The notes under the pieces are model-generated. The model ran no database searches. It saw only the letters and a program-made list of their open reading frames with translations, and was not told where the DNA came from. The translations under genes were made by a program, and so were the position numbers. A stretch of 52,667 bases of DNA from Nostoc sp. T09. GTDB lineage: Bacteria > Cyanobacteriota > Cyanobacteriia > Cyanobacteriales > Nostocaceae. Numbering within the stretch: position 1 is the stretch's first letter; the number at the start of each line of letters is the position of its first letter. The DNA lies in contig NZ_MTAV01000038.1 of the NCBI RefSeq assembly GCF_002154695.1, positions 1-52,667 of the forward strand, given 5' to 3'. Positions 34,017 to 43,398 of the stretch are shown piece by piece.

Positions 34017-36017
34017 TTAAACAAGTGTGTAAACTTTAGCTTCCCAAGGGAAGATTCCTTCTCTACCTACCCATTCTGATGGCACTATTCGTTCTTGAGT
34101 AATTTCTTTCCACTGCTTACCAGATGGGGTTGCAGGCCAATTAGGAACTTTGTATTCATAACCCCAAGGAGTGCCGTAGTCAGAGAAATTTGCCACCACA
34201 ACTACTAAATTATCGGCTTGATTGCCACGCTGCCAAACTAGAACTCGTTTGCCGTCATTGAAGTCGCTATGAATAAACTGAGTATCATTCACAGCTAAAG
34301 CATCAGAAGATTTGCGCAAGTGAACCAACCTAGCAACATATTGGAAAATGCGTTGTCGCCAATCGTCTTTCACACGGCTGTAGTTAACTGGGTCAATTTG
34401 TTTATGGCTACCATGTTCGTCAGTGAGTCCCAAATCCTGCTGATCGGCGAATTCGTCTCCAGCGAGAATCATGGGAATGCCTACAGCAGTTAGTAAGCAG
34501 ACAAAGGCTAGCTTAATGCGTGGTTCAGTATTATTAATGCCATTACTAGCCAAGTAATTAAAGAAACGTTCGTTACCATAACCACCAACATCATGGGAAG
34601 TTAGGTAATTCACAGCTTGAGAACCATCTGTAAAGCCTAAGTTCCGGCAATCAATGAGTTTGCGGACACTCCATTCAAAGCTAGGTTCATCCCAGGCATT
34701 TTTACCTAAAATTACCTGGCGGATAATTTGCTTGAATTTTTCGTTCCAAAGTCCATCTAATCGATTTTGATGCACCAGAGATAAAGGTACACTTAACTCT
34801 TCTCCAACTACAAGGAAGCGATCGCCTGTTCCTCCCCTTTTATCCCATAAGGTGCGGGCAAAGTCCTTAAACTCTTGCAAAAAGTCGTAATTGGCAACAT
34901 TGTTTACACTATCCAACCGCAAACCATCAACCCGGTAATATTCCAACCAGTGAGCTATATGGGCCTTCAAGTATTCACGAGCCGGCACAAACCACGATTT
35001 TTGCCCGGTAATTGGGTGATAACCCTCCACCCAATAGTTGTACTTAAATAAATCTCCACCAAAGCCATCTCTATTACCTTGCTCTGGATCGCCACTACCC
35101 CATTTGAGGTAAAAATCCAAAAAATTAACGTTATGGTAAGGATTATTTCGCGAGAATGCCATCACAATGTCGATAAAAAACCGCAAACCATGTTGATGGC
35201 AAGCCTTAATCAGGTTAGCTAAATCAGTTGAAGCTGTAGGTGCTGACTGACTATCTGGGCGTCCTAAGTCGAAATCTGCTGCAAAATAATTTGCAGTACC
35301 GTAACCCCAATTCAAATTATCATCACTATCTTCAGGCGGTAGGAGTTCCAAAGCATTGACTCCTAGTTCCACAAGATGAGCACGGTTATTTAAAGTCCGA
35401 ATTGCCGGAAATGTAGGAGCGATCGCTTCTGGGATCAACAGTGCTAAAACGTCGCGAAATGTACCATTTCCTTCTTCAATCGATCCATTGGAACTAATTT
35501 TTGTCCAACGAGTAGGTAATTCATAGATCACCAAACGATTATTGGTTGGTAGCGTATCTAAAGAGGTATCGCCTTCCCAATTCACAGTTTGTCCTTCGGG
35601 ATCGCAAGGAATCAGCGTTCCATTTTGATATAGCACCACGCTTGCGGGATCAAAGCTAGCAACTCCCCCTGGTTCTGACGGTGTAGGTGCAGATTTCCGC
35701 CGATCTACAGTTGTAGCTGTGGGATCGGTGCAATAAAGAATTTGGCTAGCATTGGCGGGGTCATAAGGTTCTGTGTTGCGGACTTTAAACCAGTAAAAGT
35801 AAACTTGTCTTTCTTTGAGTCCACACTCTTGCGGTGAAACTTCCCACAGTTCTGGGAATTCGGGAGATTGATGAAGCGGAAATTCTCCTATTTTATTTAT
35901 TTGACTGGAATCTTCGGGATTGCTGCTGCCAATGTAAAGAGAGGGAGCTGTCGCTAAATAATTGGGACGCCACAAGACAAAGTGAGTCTTTTTGCGGCTC
36001 AATAAATCAATAACCAT
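34017..36017 (-). CDS. GH13 alpha-amylase-family glycoside hydrolase/transglycosidase
   Basis: The 666-residue enzyme has an N-terminal beta-sandwich (about 1-155) like glycogen branching/debranching proteins, then the GH13 barrel. Catalytic positions are YRVDGLRLDSV (nucleophile D369), VVGEEL (acid E406) and LTSHDVGG (H475, D476); FFIDIVMAFSRNNPYH is region I. A C-terminal beta domain ends ...WEAKVYTLV. It probably acts on glycogen or maltooligosaccharides in the cytosol; the exact specificity (branching, debranching, trehalohydrolase-like) is undecided. A hairpin terminator follows the stop. Confidence 0.85.
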   Translation of the reverse strand: MVIDLLSRKKTHFVLWRPNYLATAPSLYIGSSNPEDSSQINKIGEFPLHQSPEFPELWEVSPQECGLKERQVYFYWFKVRNTEPYDPANASQILYCTDPTATTVDRRKSAPTPSEPGGVASFDPASVVLYQNGTLIPCDPEGQTVNWEGDTSLDTLPTNNRLVIYELPTRWTKISSNGSIEEGNGTFRDVLALLIPEAIAPTFPAIRTLNNRAHLVELGVNALELLPPEDSDDNLNWGYGTANYFAADFDLGRPDSQSAPTASTDLANLIKACHQHGLRFFIDIVMAFSRNNPYHNVNFLDFYLKWGSGDPEQGNRDGFGGDLFKYNYWVEGYHPITGQKSWFVPAREYLKAHIAHWLEYYRVDGLRLDSVNNVANYDFLQEFKDFARTLWDKRGGTGDRFLVVGEELSVPLSLVHQNRLDGLWNEKFKQIIRQVILGKNAWDEPSFEWSVRKLIDCRNLGFTDGSQAVNYLTSHDVGGYGNERFFNYLASNGINNTEPRIKLAFVCLLTAVGIPMILAGDEFADQQDLGLTDEHGSHKQIDPVNYSRVKDDWRQRIFQYVARLVHLRKSSDALAVNDTQFIHSDFNDGKRVLVWQRGNQADNLVVVVANFSDYGTPWGYEYKVPNWPATPSGKQWKEITQERIVPSEWVGREGIFPWEAKVYTLV

Positions 36018-36441
36018 TGCAGAAACCTCTGATTGATAAAAGTTAGCTAAAGGATGAAATGTAAACTATGAGCTTAGAAGTGGCGAAATGTTCATCCTTC
36101 CACCTTTTTTGGTCAGTTATGTAGTTCTTACAAAACCGTCGAGTGTTATTCCAGATCGGGCGTTAAATTTTTCCGACAAATGTCTCGTGGATAACTTGCA
36201 GAGATTGCTTATACAACTCTGCCCCTAATGAGCTAGCTTTTAATCTAGTTCATTAGAGAATGTAGCAGTAAAAATACTGAAGCACAACCCATAGTTTCTC
36301 AGTGTGCCAAATTATAGTTATTGGCAACTTTTGGTGCTCCTGTTGGGGTAACGCAGAAGGCAGATATTTACATTTCACAAGATGTTAGCGCAATGTATAA
36401 CTCAAATTTATACTGATACAAATTTGCATATTTAGATACTA
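36018..36441. other. Spacer without gene (424 bp)
   Basis: AT-rich spacer between the GH13 start and the CoA-binding gene end. The right half must contain the end of transcription from the CoA-binding gene and the left half the GH13 promoter. A short GCAGAAGGCAG string near 36353 is a minor dispersed repeat. I see no ORF or RNA structure I can support. Confidence 0.4.
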
Positions 36442-36876
36442 TTACTCACCTCTAGTATTGCCTACATCCAGCCGCAGATACTCAACTTTGATACAAGCAT
36501 CCATGATGACGTTTAACCCAGCATCTAAAGCTTTTTGTGCTGATGCTTGATCTGAGATACCTAATTGTGCCCACACAGTCTTAGCATTAATGGAAATTGC
36601 TGTTTCTATAATTTCTGGTAGATACTCAGAACGACGAAAGATATTAACAATATCTACACTATCTGGAATTTCCCTCAGGGAAGGATAGCAAGGCTGACCA
36701 TCAATTTCTTTAACTAATGGGTTAACGGGATAGACGATGTAACCTACTCGCCTCAAAAATTGGGCGATCTGATAGCTGGTGCGATCGCGTTTATCCGAAT
36801 GACCAACTACAGCGATCGCTTTGGCATGGGTTAACACTTCACGCAAGGCATTGTGATCATCTTTAAGGTTTGGCAT
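36442..36876 (-). CDS. CoA-binding domain protein (YccU-like)
   Basis: The 144-residue Rossmann-type protein has IAVVGHSDKRDRTSYQIAQF (21-40), GYIVYPVNPLVKEIDGQPCY, VDIVNIFRRSEYLPEI and KTVWAQLGISD, followed by DACIKVEYLRL. This matches the stand-alone CoA-binding proteins related to succinyl-CoA synthetase alpha. The biological role is not known. It is divergent from the methyltransferase gene; the two starts are about 41 bp apart, so they share a compact promoter region. Confidence 0.88.
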   Translation of the reverse strand: MPNLKDDHNALREVLTHAKAIAVVGHSDKRDRTSYQIAQFLRRVGYIVYPVNPLVKEIDGQPCYPSLREIPDSVDIVNIFRRSEYLPEIIETAISINAKTVWAQLGISDQASAQKALDAGLNVIMDACIKVEYLRLDVGNTRGE

Positions 36877-36917
36877 AGTCAGTGAGCAGCGATCGCTTAA
36901 CCAAAGTTACACTTTTT

Positions 36918-37580
36918 ATGACAAATCAAACTCTGGGACTCGAACCACATCTTTATAATTATTTACTTTCTGTCTCTTTGCGAGAATCAGAAATCCTGGC
37001 TCAATTGCGCCAAGAAACAGCCCAGCATCCGATGGCTAGGATGCAAATTGCTCCTGAACAGGGACAATTTATGGCATTGTTGATGCAATTATTAGGTGCT
37101 AAAAAAACTTTAGAGTTAGGAGTATTTACGGGATATAGTACGCTGGTGGTGGCTTTAGCTTTACCCAATGATGGCAAGGTGGTAGCCTGTGATGTGAACG
37201 AAGAGTTTACAGCGATCGCTCGGCGTTATTGGCAGCAAGCAGGGGTGGCAAATAAAATTGACCTGCATATTGCCCCAGCTTTAGAGACTTTGGATAGTTT
37301 GCTAGCAGCAGGTGAAGCCGAAACCTTTGATTTTGCGTTTATTGACGCTGACAAAAGCAACTATGATGCTTATTATGAGCGATCACTGCAACTGGTACGT
37401 GCGGGTGGACTAATTGCGATTGATAATGTCTTCTGGTCGGGAAGAGTTGCCGATCCGCAAGTGCAGGATAACAGAACCCGCAAAATTCGCACCTTTAATC
37501 AAAAGTTACATCAAGACCAGCGGATTACTCTGAGTCTGATACCCATTGGGGATGGTTTGACACTGGCGCTAAAAAACTGA
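36918..37580 (+). CDS. SAM-dependent O-methyltransferase (class I, caffeoyl-CoA type)
   Basis: I prefer the ATG at 36918 (220 residues, usual for the family) over 36882, which would nearly touch the divergent gene. Motifs: LGAKKTLELGVFTGYSTLVV (SAM loop), GKVVACDVNEEF, FDFAFIDADKSNYDAYYE (metal/substrate site) and GGLIAIDNVFWSGRV. These are the family-3 methyltransferase signatures, which use a divalent metal and methylate catechol-like hydroxyls. The substrate is unknown. Confidence 0.88.
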   Translation: MTNQTLGLEPHLYNYLLSVSLRESEILAQLRQETAQHPMARMQIAPEQGQFMALLMQLLGAKKTLELGVFTGYSTLVVALALPNDGKVVACDVNEEFTAIARRYWQQAGVANKIDLHIAPALETLDSLLAAGEAETFDFAFIDADKSNYDAYYERSLQLVRAGGLIAIDNVFWSGRVADPQVQDNRTRKIRTFNQKLHQDQRITLSLIPIGDGLTLALKN

Positions 37581-38201
37581 ACTTTCCTTGGAGAGCATAC
37601 TTCTAGTCTTAAGATTTACTGCTCAATGAATTTTTATTCTTTGCGTATCTAAATGATGGAACAAATTCCTGTATTTATATTGGTGTTTATTAATACTAAA
37701 GTTATAAGGATTAGATAAATAAAGGATGTTTTTAAAAGAAATTCTCAATTATCAAAAATTAGATTTATCAAAGATTATATGAAGTTTTCAATCTTGTTTA
37801 AAAGAAAGCTAAAATAGCCAATTTCCGATTAAAACTTTTAAGCAATAATGAAGAGAGCAAAACTCCGCCGCAACTTTGAAAAATATGCTGCAACGAAGAA
37901 GGAAGAAATTGAAACACCAAGATAGAGAAGGTAAAATGCTTGCGCCTCAAGCATACTAATGAACTAAAGATTAATCAGGACATTTACCTTTTACCTTGTC
38001 TCTCCCTCGGCGTTTCCTACTGTGCTAGATGTACACAATATATAGTTTTTCATTTTCAGTAAAAGTATTCTAACGATCAGTTTTTATGTATAATACTGAA
38101 CCTGAAAGTATACAACTCATACAAAAAGGTTAATTCACGCTTATTCCTGGAATTTAGAGAAAAAATAAAAATTTTAAATTTAATTGGAGAGTAAGCTGAT
38201 A
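37581..38201. other. Spacer without convincing gene (621 bp)
   Basis: AT-rich sequence. A 25-codon ORF (37848-37925) with many Lys/Glu residues is too short and lacks support. CTTACCTTTTACCTTGTCTC-like pyrimidine strings near 37985 are typical spacer repeats. The last ~50 bp include the ribosome site GGAGAG (38186-38191) for the CbiG-type gene. Confidence 0.4.
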
Positions 38202-38747
38202 GTGAATGAAAAAGTTTTTTGGGTAGGAATTGGTTGTCAGCGAGGTGCATCAACACAGTTGATTGAAAAGGCAATTCAGCAGGTGTTCAAAGAAAATCAA
38301 CTCAACCAAAGTGCGATCGCAGGTATTGCTACCATCGACTATAAAGCTTTAGAAGTGGGTTTAGTAGAACTTTGTCGGTTACGCAATTTTTCTTTAAAAA
38401 CTTTCCCAGCGGAAATGCTTCGTCTGGTTTGTGTGCCTAACCCATCCAAAATCATCGAGCAAGTAATGGGAACTTCTAGCGTAGCGGAAGCCGCTGCGAT
38501 TCTTGCCGCTTCTGATGTCGAGTGGCAAACAAACATCGTAAATGAGATCAGTTCAACTCATCAGTCTTTTAAACTGAACGCAAGTTCATTTAACCTCACT
38601 CCGTCTTTAACATCTGTAGAAGTAAGGTGCTTAGTTCCTAAACAAATTTTTCGGTTACAGGGGGAACCAGGAGCAGTTACGATAGCCGTTGCTCAAGGCT
38701 CTGAAAAAATGGCGAGTGTTATTCAACCACTCTCAGAAAATAGTTAA
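38202..38747 (+). CDS. Cobalamin biosynthesis protein, CbiG C-terminal domain
   Basis: The protein reads FWVGIGCQRGAST...AIAGIATIDYKALEVGLVEL (split across residues ~5-50), AEMLRLVCVPNPSKIIEQVM and GTSSVAEAAAILAASD. This is the CbiG_C/CobE domain of cobalt-precorrin-5A hydrolase. The stand-alone domain is found in cyanobacteria. No ATG fits: GTG at 38202, preceded by GGAGAG at 38186-38191, is my preferred start; TTG at 38184 is the alternative. The C-terminal ~65 residues are less conserved. The 3' end overlaps the convergent holin-like gene by 29 bp. Confidence 0.85.
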   Translation: MNEKVFWVGIGCQRGASTQLIEKAIQQVFKENQLNQSAIAGIATIDYKALEVGLVELCRLRNFSLKTFPAEMLRLVCVPNPSKIIEQVMGTSSVAEAAAILAASDVEWQTNIVNEISSTHQSFKLNASSFNLTPSLTSVEVRCLVPKQIFRLQGEPGAVTIAVAQGSEKMASVIQPLSENS

Positions 38748-39078
38748 TTACGCTAGAAACAATCGCTAGCACAATCGATCCCAACAAAGCAGGTAAGAAA
38801 CCTTTAATCTCAAAACCAGAACCAGGAGTGAGCGCACTAGCTAACCAAAGAGTTACAGCATTGATAATAAATGTAAATAAACCAAAGGTGAGTAAGGTAA
38901 TTGGAAATGCTAGAACACGCAAAATTGGTCGAATAAAGGCATTAACTAGCCCGATAACAACAGCCGCGACAAGCGCCGCCACAAAACTCTTAATCTCGAA
39001 TCCATCAACGATTTTAGAAGTGATCAATAAAGCTACGGCAGTACCGAGCCAAGTTAAGAAAAAGTGTTTCATAAGCAA
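38719..39078 (-). CDS. Four-helix membrane protein, phage-holin-like (superfamily IV)
   Basis: The 119-residue protein has four hydrophobic helices, with KHFFLTWLGTAVALLITSKI first and then FEIKSFVAALVAAVVIGLVN, FIRPILRVLAFPITLLTFGL and the C-terminal LPALLGSIVLAIVSSVINYF. The repeating FEIK/GF pattern before helices 2 and 4 is typical of this widespread family annotated as holin-like. In cyanobacteria it is chromosomal and probably not a lysis protein. It converges with and overlaps the cobalamin gene. Confidence 0.85.
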   Translation of the reverse strand: MLMKHFFLTWLGTAVALLITSKIVDGFEIKSFVAALVAAVVIGLVNAFIRPILRVLAFPITLLTFGLFTFIINAVTLWLASALTPGSGFEIKGFLPALLGSIVLAIVSSVINYFLRVVE

Positions 39079-39152
39079 GCTATTTTAGAGAAATTTGCAG
39101 GAAGTTTAAATTATCCCTCGGTTGTAGCTCTGTTTCTAGCTTTGTCAGAAGG

Positions 39153-39200
39153 CAGGCTCGATGAAAAATTATTTTCATCCCCCCAGCTTTTTCGAGCCTG
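39153..39200. terminator. Hairpin in spacer
   Basis: Arms CAGGCTCGA (39153-39161) and TCGAGCCTG (39192-39200), with a second inner ATGAAAAATTATTTTCAT palindrome. It lies between the starts of one and the end of another minus-strand gene (39078 and 39334), about 135 bp beyond the stop at 39334, so it may end that transcript. Confidence 0.45.
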
Positions 39201-39333
39201 TCAATCACAGGAAAATCCCACAACCAAGCATAAAAAAGGAATATTCCCTACACCCTTATTCAAGCTAGAAAGCAGAAAAGAAACTAAGCATGACAAGTAT
39301 CACACCTACCCTCAGCTATGACTGCATATTAAT

Positions 39334-40230
39334 CTAACGCTGACGCTGTAATCGCCCCAGAAGTACCTCCCATGTACCGCCACCAGCTACGCCATCAGCC
39401 TCCAGACCATAGCGGCTTTGTGCAGCTTTTACTGCTGCTTCTGTTGTTGGACCAAAGTCTCCATCTACATCACTGTCCAGGAAACCCAGTTTTTTCAAAA
39501 CTTCTTGCAATTTGCCTACTTCAGACCCACGGTTCCCTAAACGCAAAATTGGTAATCCTTCTGTAGTGTATTGAATACCAGGAGTACGTTCAAAACGAGG
39601 GATTTGTGGAGTACTAGTTGGTGTAGTCCGAGTTGTTGTAGTCCGAACTGTAGTCTTTTGTGGCTTGGGATTTGTAGTCTGTCTTGGCTGGGCAGGTCTT
39701 GGCTCAGGTCTAGAAGCAGTCGTAGTTCTCCTAATGTTGTTCGGTTGGGCAGGAAGAATTACTGTCGGTTTTGAGTTAGAGGTTGGCTTAGGTGCAGGAA
39801 CTGTCGATGCCGCTATTGGTTGGCTGGGGAATAATCTTTGCCAAGTAATCTGATCAACAATACCGTCTGGATTCAAACCAGCTGCCTGCTTAAACCGAGA
39901 AACGGCACTAGCGGTAGTGTTGTTATAAATCCCATCCACTGCACCTGTGTAAAAGCCCAACAATTTCAGCGCTGCCTGAAGTTCAGACACACGTTCTCCT
40001 TGACTACCAATACTTAGGGTAGGGCGGTTAATGTTCACTGCCGGACTTGCTTGGGAGATTATCTGTGGCGCTGCAATTGTTACCACGGCAGAGGTAGCAA
40101 TAAACACAGGCACAGAAGCAAACAAAACTAACCAATTAAACTTGTTGGTACTTAAGAAGAGAAAAGGTTTTAGGAAATCTAAGTAGCTCAAGATACTTAC
40201 TGATAAGCTGCCTTTCATGGTACATGCCAC
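39334..40230 (-). CDS. Membrane-anchored protein with two peptidoglycan-binding domains
   Basis: The 298-residue product has one N-terminal membrane segment (FNWLVLFASVPVFIATSAVV) and then PG_binding_1 domain A (about 72-130, LSIGSQGERVSELQAALKLL ... DGIVDQITWQRLF). A Thr/Pro/Arg-rich linker (about 135-215) leads to domain B (about 230-295, LRLGNRGSEVGKLQEVLKKL ... DGVAGGGTWEVLL). It anchors to cell-wall peptidoglycan from the membrane; no catalytic domain is present. M5 (40218) may be the true start. Confidence 0.88.
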   Translation of the reverse strand: MACTMKGSLSVSILSYLDFLKPFLFLSTNKFNWLVLFASVPVFIATSAVVTIAAPQIISQASPAVNINRPTLSIGSQGERVSELQAALKLLGFYTGAVDGIYNNTTASAVSRFKQAAGLNPDGIVDQITWQRLFPSQPIAASTVPAPKPTSNSKPTVILPAQPNNIRRTTTASRPEPRPAQPRQTTNPKPQKTTVRTTTTRTTPTSTPQIPRFERTPGIQYTTEGLPILRLGNRGSEVGKLQEVLKKLGFLDSDVDGDFGPTTEAAVKAAQSRYGLEADGVAGGGTWEVLLGRLQRQR

Positions 40231-40303
40231 CGGAATCTTCTGATGCTAATAGTACAGCCGCTTGAGCATAGAAAAAAGCAGGTGCCTTTTTCTTACGAAC
40301 AAA

Positions 40304-41587
40304 CTAAGCAATTGCACTATTAATTGCTTCTTCCGGACCCACTAAAGACAAGTAAGGTTCCTGTAAATATCGGCAAGCTGCTGCCATCGCATCGGCTACA
40401 TTCACAGCGGCAATTAGCTCCTGAAAATTGCGGTCAAAGTCAATTCCCAACCCCAAAGTTTCATACCAACCATATATCTGAGCAATTTGCCCGTTAGTTT
40501 GTTTACCCAGGGCGTATTGTCCTAATATCTTGTTCTTTGCAGCTTGGAGTGCGTCGGCGGATATCTCAGTACTACATAGTAAATCTACTTCTTTCCATAG
40601 CCCTTGGAGCGCAATACTGGTATTTTCTGGCGCTGTACCCATGTAAACTACAAACGATGCCGGATACAGCCTGGTGGGATAGAATGCAGATACTTCATAA
40701 GCTAAGCCTTGCTTTTCGCGCAATTCCACGAACAAGCGGCTAGAAAGCCCATTACCCAAGTAGGTAGACAGCAATTTCAAGGCGGCATAATCAGGAGAAT
40801 TGACTGCTGGTCCCAAGTAACCGAGCATGACGATGGATTGCTGTGTCTGTAGAGGCTGAAGCTGGGGCTGGGGTTGCACTTGAATTTCAGGCAGATTCAA
40901 TATTGGTGACTTTTCGGATGGAGATTGCCAATCACCAAACACTTCTTCTACCAGTTTCACAGCATCAACTGATGTAATTCGTCCAGCAATACTAATTACT
41001 ACATTATCTGGACGAAAATGAGTCTGATGATAATTAACTAAGTCCGCACCAGTTAAGCGGTTCATAGTTGTTTCATCACCCAGTACCGACATTGCGTAGG
41101 GATGATTTTGGTACATTGCCTGGCGCAGTTGGTCGAAGGCAATGGTAAACGGTTGCTCTTTTTGAGAGCGAATATCTTGTAGTGCTAAACGCCGTTCAAG
41201 TTCGACTTGGGTTTCAGGAAATGTAGGCGATCGCAAAATCAATCCTGCCAATGCTAATATTTCCTGAAAATCTGAGGTGACAGTTTTCAGCGACAGCAAA
41301 AAATAATCATTGGCGGTATCAGTACTTAAACTTGCCCCGACTGATTCGACTCTTTCAGCAATTTCTAAGCTGGAGAGTCCATCGCATCCTTTTGTCATGA
41401 CTGCTGAGAGTAGATGTGCCAGTCCGGCCTGTTCCCGGTTTTCGGCACAACTTCCAGCACGGACAAAAATTCGGGCTGCAATGATATCTGCCGCAGGATT
41501 TTCTGCTACCAATACGACAATGCCATTGTTCAATACAGTACGGTGGATCGGAGAATGAGATAGAGATGGGTTCACGGTTTGAGTCAT
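40304..41587 (-). CDS. M16 peptidase-like subunit lacking the zinc motif
   Basis: The 427-residue protein has the two-lobed M16 fold (VLNNGIVVLVAENPAADIIA, RIFVRAGSCAENREQAGLAH). The HxxEH zinc site is replaced by HLLSA, so it cannot bind catalytic zinc. It keeps the regulatory-subunit RY motif (LREKQGLAYEVSAFYPTRL). It follows the active M16 gene by 54 bp in the same direction, so the pair probably forms a heterodimer similar to mitochondrial processing peptidase alpha/beta or PqqF/G types. Confidence 0.88.
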   Translation of the reverse strand: MTQTVNPSLSHSPIHRTVLNNGIVVLVAENPAADIIAARIFVRAGSCAENREQAGLAHLLSAVMTKGCDGLSSLEIAERVESVGASLSTDTANDYFLLSLKTVTSDFQEILALAGLILRSPTFPETQVELERRLALQDIRSQKEQPFTIAFDQLRQAMYQNHPYAMSVLGDETTMNRLTGADLVNYHQTHFRPDNVVISIAGRITSVDAVKLVEEVFGDWQSPSEKSPILNLPEIQVQPQPQLQPLQTQQSIVMLGYLGPAVNSPDYAALKLLSTYLGNGLSSRLFVELREKQGLAYEVSAFYPTRLYPASFVVYMGTAPENTSIALQGLWKEVDLLCSTEISADALQAAKNKILGQYALGKQTNGQIAQIYGWYETLGLGIDFDRNFQELIAAVNVADAMAAACRYLQEPYLSLVGPEEAINSAIA

Positions 41588-41641
41588 TAGTCAAGAAATG
41601 AAGCAGTCAATAATCAACAGTCCTTAGCTAATGACCAATGA

Positions 41642-42910
41642 CTAACAGGGTTTAAGGATAGTAACAGCGTAATTTTGGGGTGAAAGATACTGTTTAGCTA
41701 ATTGTTGCAGTTCTTGGGCATCAAAAGATAAAACTTGTTGAGGATATGTAACTGCTAATTCTGCTTGGGCGATCGTATTGTAGTAGCCATAAAGCCCAGT
41801 GAGTTGATTTGGCGTCTCTGTGGAAAAAGCATACTCATTACATAGCAGCCTGCGCGTGCGGGCAAGTTCCTGCGGGCTGATTGGTGTATTCTGCAAATCT
41901 TCCAAGTGAGCGCGAATCAAAAACTCAACTTTCTCTAGATTTTCTGGTTCAACCCAAGCCGTAATCGTAAATAAACTCGATTCCCGTTGTAAGGCAAAAT
42001 TGCTACAAATACCTTGTACTAATTGCCGTTCTTCCCGCAAATCACGCACTAAGCGTGAGGTTCTTCCTTCCGCTAGTAACACCGAGAGCAAATCTAAACC
42101 ATAGGCAGTACGGAGTTGTTCTACTCCTGGTGCTAGCCATGCCATCAGCAACCGCCCTTGCTCTAATCTTGGTAAATGCAGTTCTTGACGGTGAATTCCT
42201 TGGATAACTGGCTCTTGGCTTTTTTGTGACAGAGGACAATCAAAGCGTTCGGCAAAATTTCCAAATGAGCAATTTACCAAATCGAAGGCTGAGTGTTGAT
42301 TAATTCCCCCGACAATTACCACCGTCATATTTTCTGGTTGGTAATGGGCACGGTGAAAACAGCGCATAGCCTCTGGGGAGTGCTGCATGAGTTCTTGCTC
42401 TGTACCCAGCACTGAACGTCCGTAAGGGTGATCCTGATAAACGCTCTGAATTAGAGACTGAAATCCTAACCAATCTGGGTCGTCATGATAAGAGCGAATT
42501 TCCTCTAGCACCACATCCCGTTCGCGGCTAAATTCATCCTCTGGAATTGCTGCATTCAGCAACAGATCCCCTAAATGCGGTAAAGTCTCTTGCAGGTAAG
42601 GAGCAGCTGTGGTGAGGGAATAATGGGCATAATCATAGCTTGTAGCTGCATTACTCACTCCACCTTTATTTTCGATGTTATAATCAAAGACCCCAGGCGC
42701 TAATGTCGCTGTACCTTTAAAGATCATGTGTTCTAAAAAGTGAGCCATACCAAACCAAGGTTCTGGCTCTAGGGTCGCTCCAGCACGCACCCAAACATCA
42801 GCCACAACTACAGGTGTAGTTGGAATCTCTTGATGAATGAACGTTAAACCATTGTCTAGATGGAAAACCGAGGCTGGGAACACGGAATCAATAAGTTGTT
42901 GTTTTGACAA
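41642..42910 (-). CDS. M16 zinc metallopeptidase, active subunit
   Basis: The 422-residue protein carries the inverted zinc motif HFLEH (in MAHFLEHMIFKGT) and the downstream Glu cluster ERDVVLEEIRSYHDDP. The second lobe is DLLSVLLAEGRTSRLVRDLR. No signal peptide is visible. It is the upstream member of a two-gene M16 operon. Substrates are probably short peptides or transit/signal peptides (family inference). Confidence 0.9.
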   Translation of the reverse strand: MSKQQLIDSVFPASVFHLDNGLTFIHQEIPTTPVVVADVWVRAGATLEPEPWFGMAHFLEHMIFKGTATLAPGVFDYNIENKGGVSNAATSYDYAHYSLTTAAPYLQETLPHLGDLLLNAAIPEDEFSRERDVVLEEIRSYHDDPDWLGFQSLIQSVYQDHPYGRSVLGTEQELMQHSPEAMRCFHRAHYQPENMTVVIVGGINQHSAFDLVNCSFGNFAERFDCPLSQKSQEPVIQGIHRQELHLPRLEQGRLLMAWLAPGVEQLRTAYGLDLLSVLLAEGRTSRLVRDLREERQLVQGICSNFALQRESSLFTITAWVEPENLEKVEFLIRAHLEDLQNTPISPQELARTRRLLCNEYAFSTETPNQLTGLYGYYNTIAQAELAVTYPQQVLSFDAQELQQLAKQYLSPQNYAVTILKPC

Positions 42911-43114
42911 TTTTTTGTAGCTTTAACCACAATTTAACGTAATTTTGCAATATTAACTCTGAAGAGTAGCTAATTCAGAATCAATTTATACAGATTTGGT
43001 TTTGATGGACGGCTATTGCTGATTCTTCATATAATTTGCGATTTGATGTGTGGATGATGAAATCTTGACGGTGAAGTTATTTAAAAAATTTATCTTTCTA
43101 TATTAAATAATTAA

Positions 43115-43267
43115 AGCTCCCAAAGTTGAACTTAACTTTAGGAGCTAAAAATTTTTGAGTTCACCGCGACGCCGTTTTACCTAAGTTTATGACCTGGTTA
43201 AACCAGGTGGGTATCTAAATCTCTCGTTTAAAGTTTCCGGGTACTTGCCCGGTCTACTGCCACGAGA
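43115..43267. ncRNA. Candidate structured RNA or palindromic element
   Basis: In the 488-bp spacer 42911-43398 there are consecutive stems: AGCTCC (43115-43120)/GGAGCT (43141-43146) with inner AAAGTT/AACTTT; ACCTGGTT/AACCAGGT (43192-43208, 1-nt centre); and TCTCGT (43222-43227)/ACGAGA (43262-43267) enclosing CCGGG/CCCGG (43237-43252). The region is more GC-rich than its flanks. It could be a free-standing RNA, the leader of the M16 genes (minus strand), or the end of an IS200/605-type element. I cannot assign a family or strand. Confidence 0.4.
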
Positions 43268-43398
43268 ACTCTTGATTCCCTTTTCTTTAAAGACATAGAT
43301 CAAAAAACTTGATGGCAGTCACCAACGTCGTAGTGCAACTAACTCATTATAGCCTTCAAAACTTGTTGTGTGCTCAATATAAAAATTTTCTAGCAAAT

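Noticed and set aside
39064-39321. 85-codon plus-strand ORF between the holin-like and peptidoglycan-binding genes
   Set aside because: It begins inside the start region of the opposite gene, contains a hairpin terminator and lacks any recognisable protein pattern.
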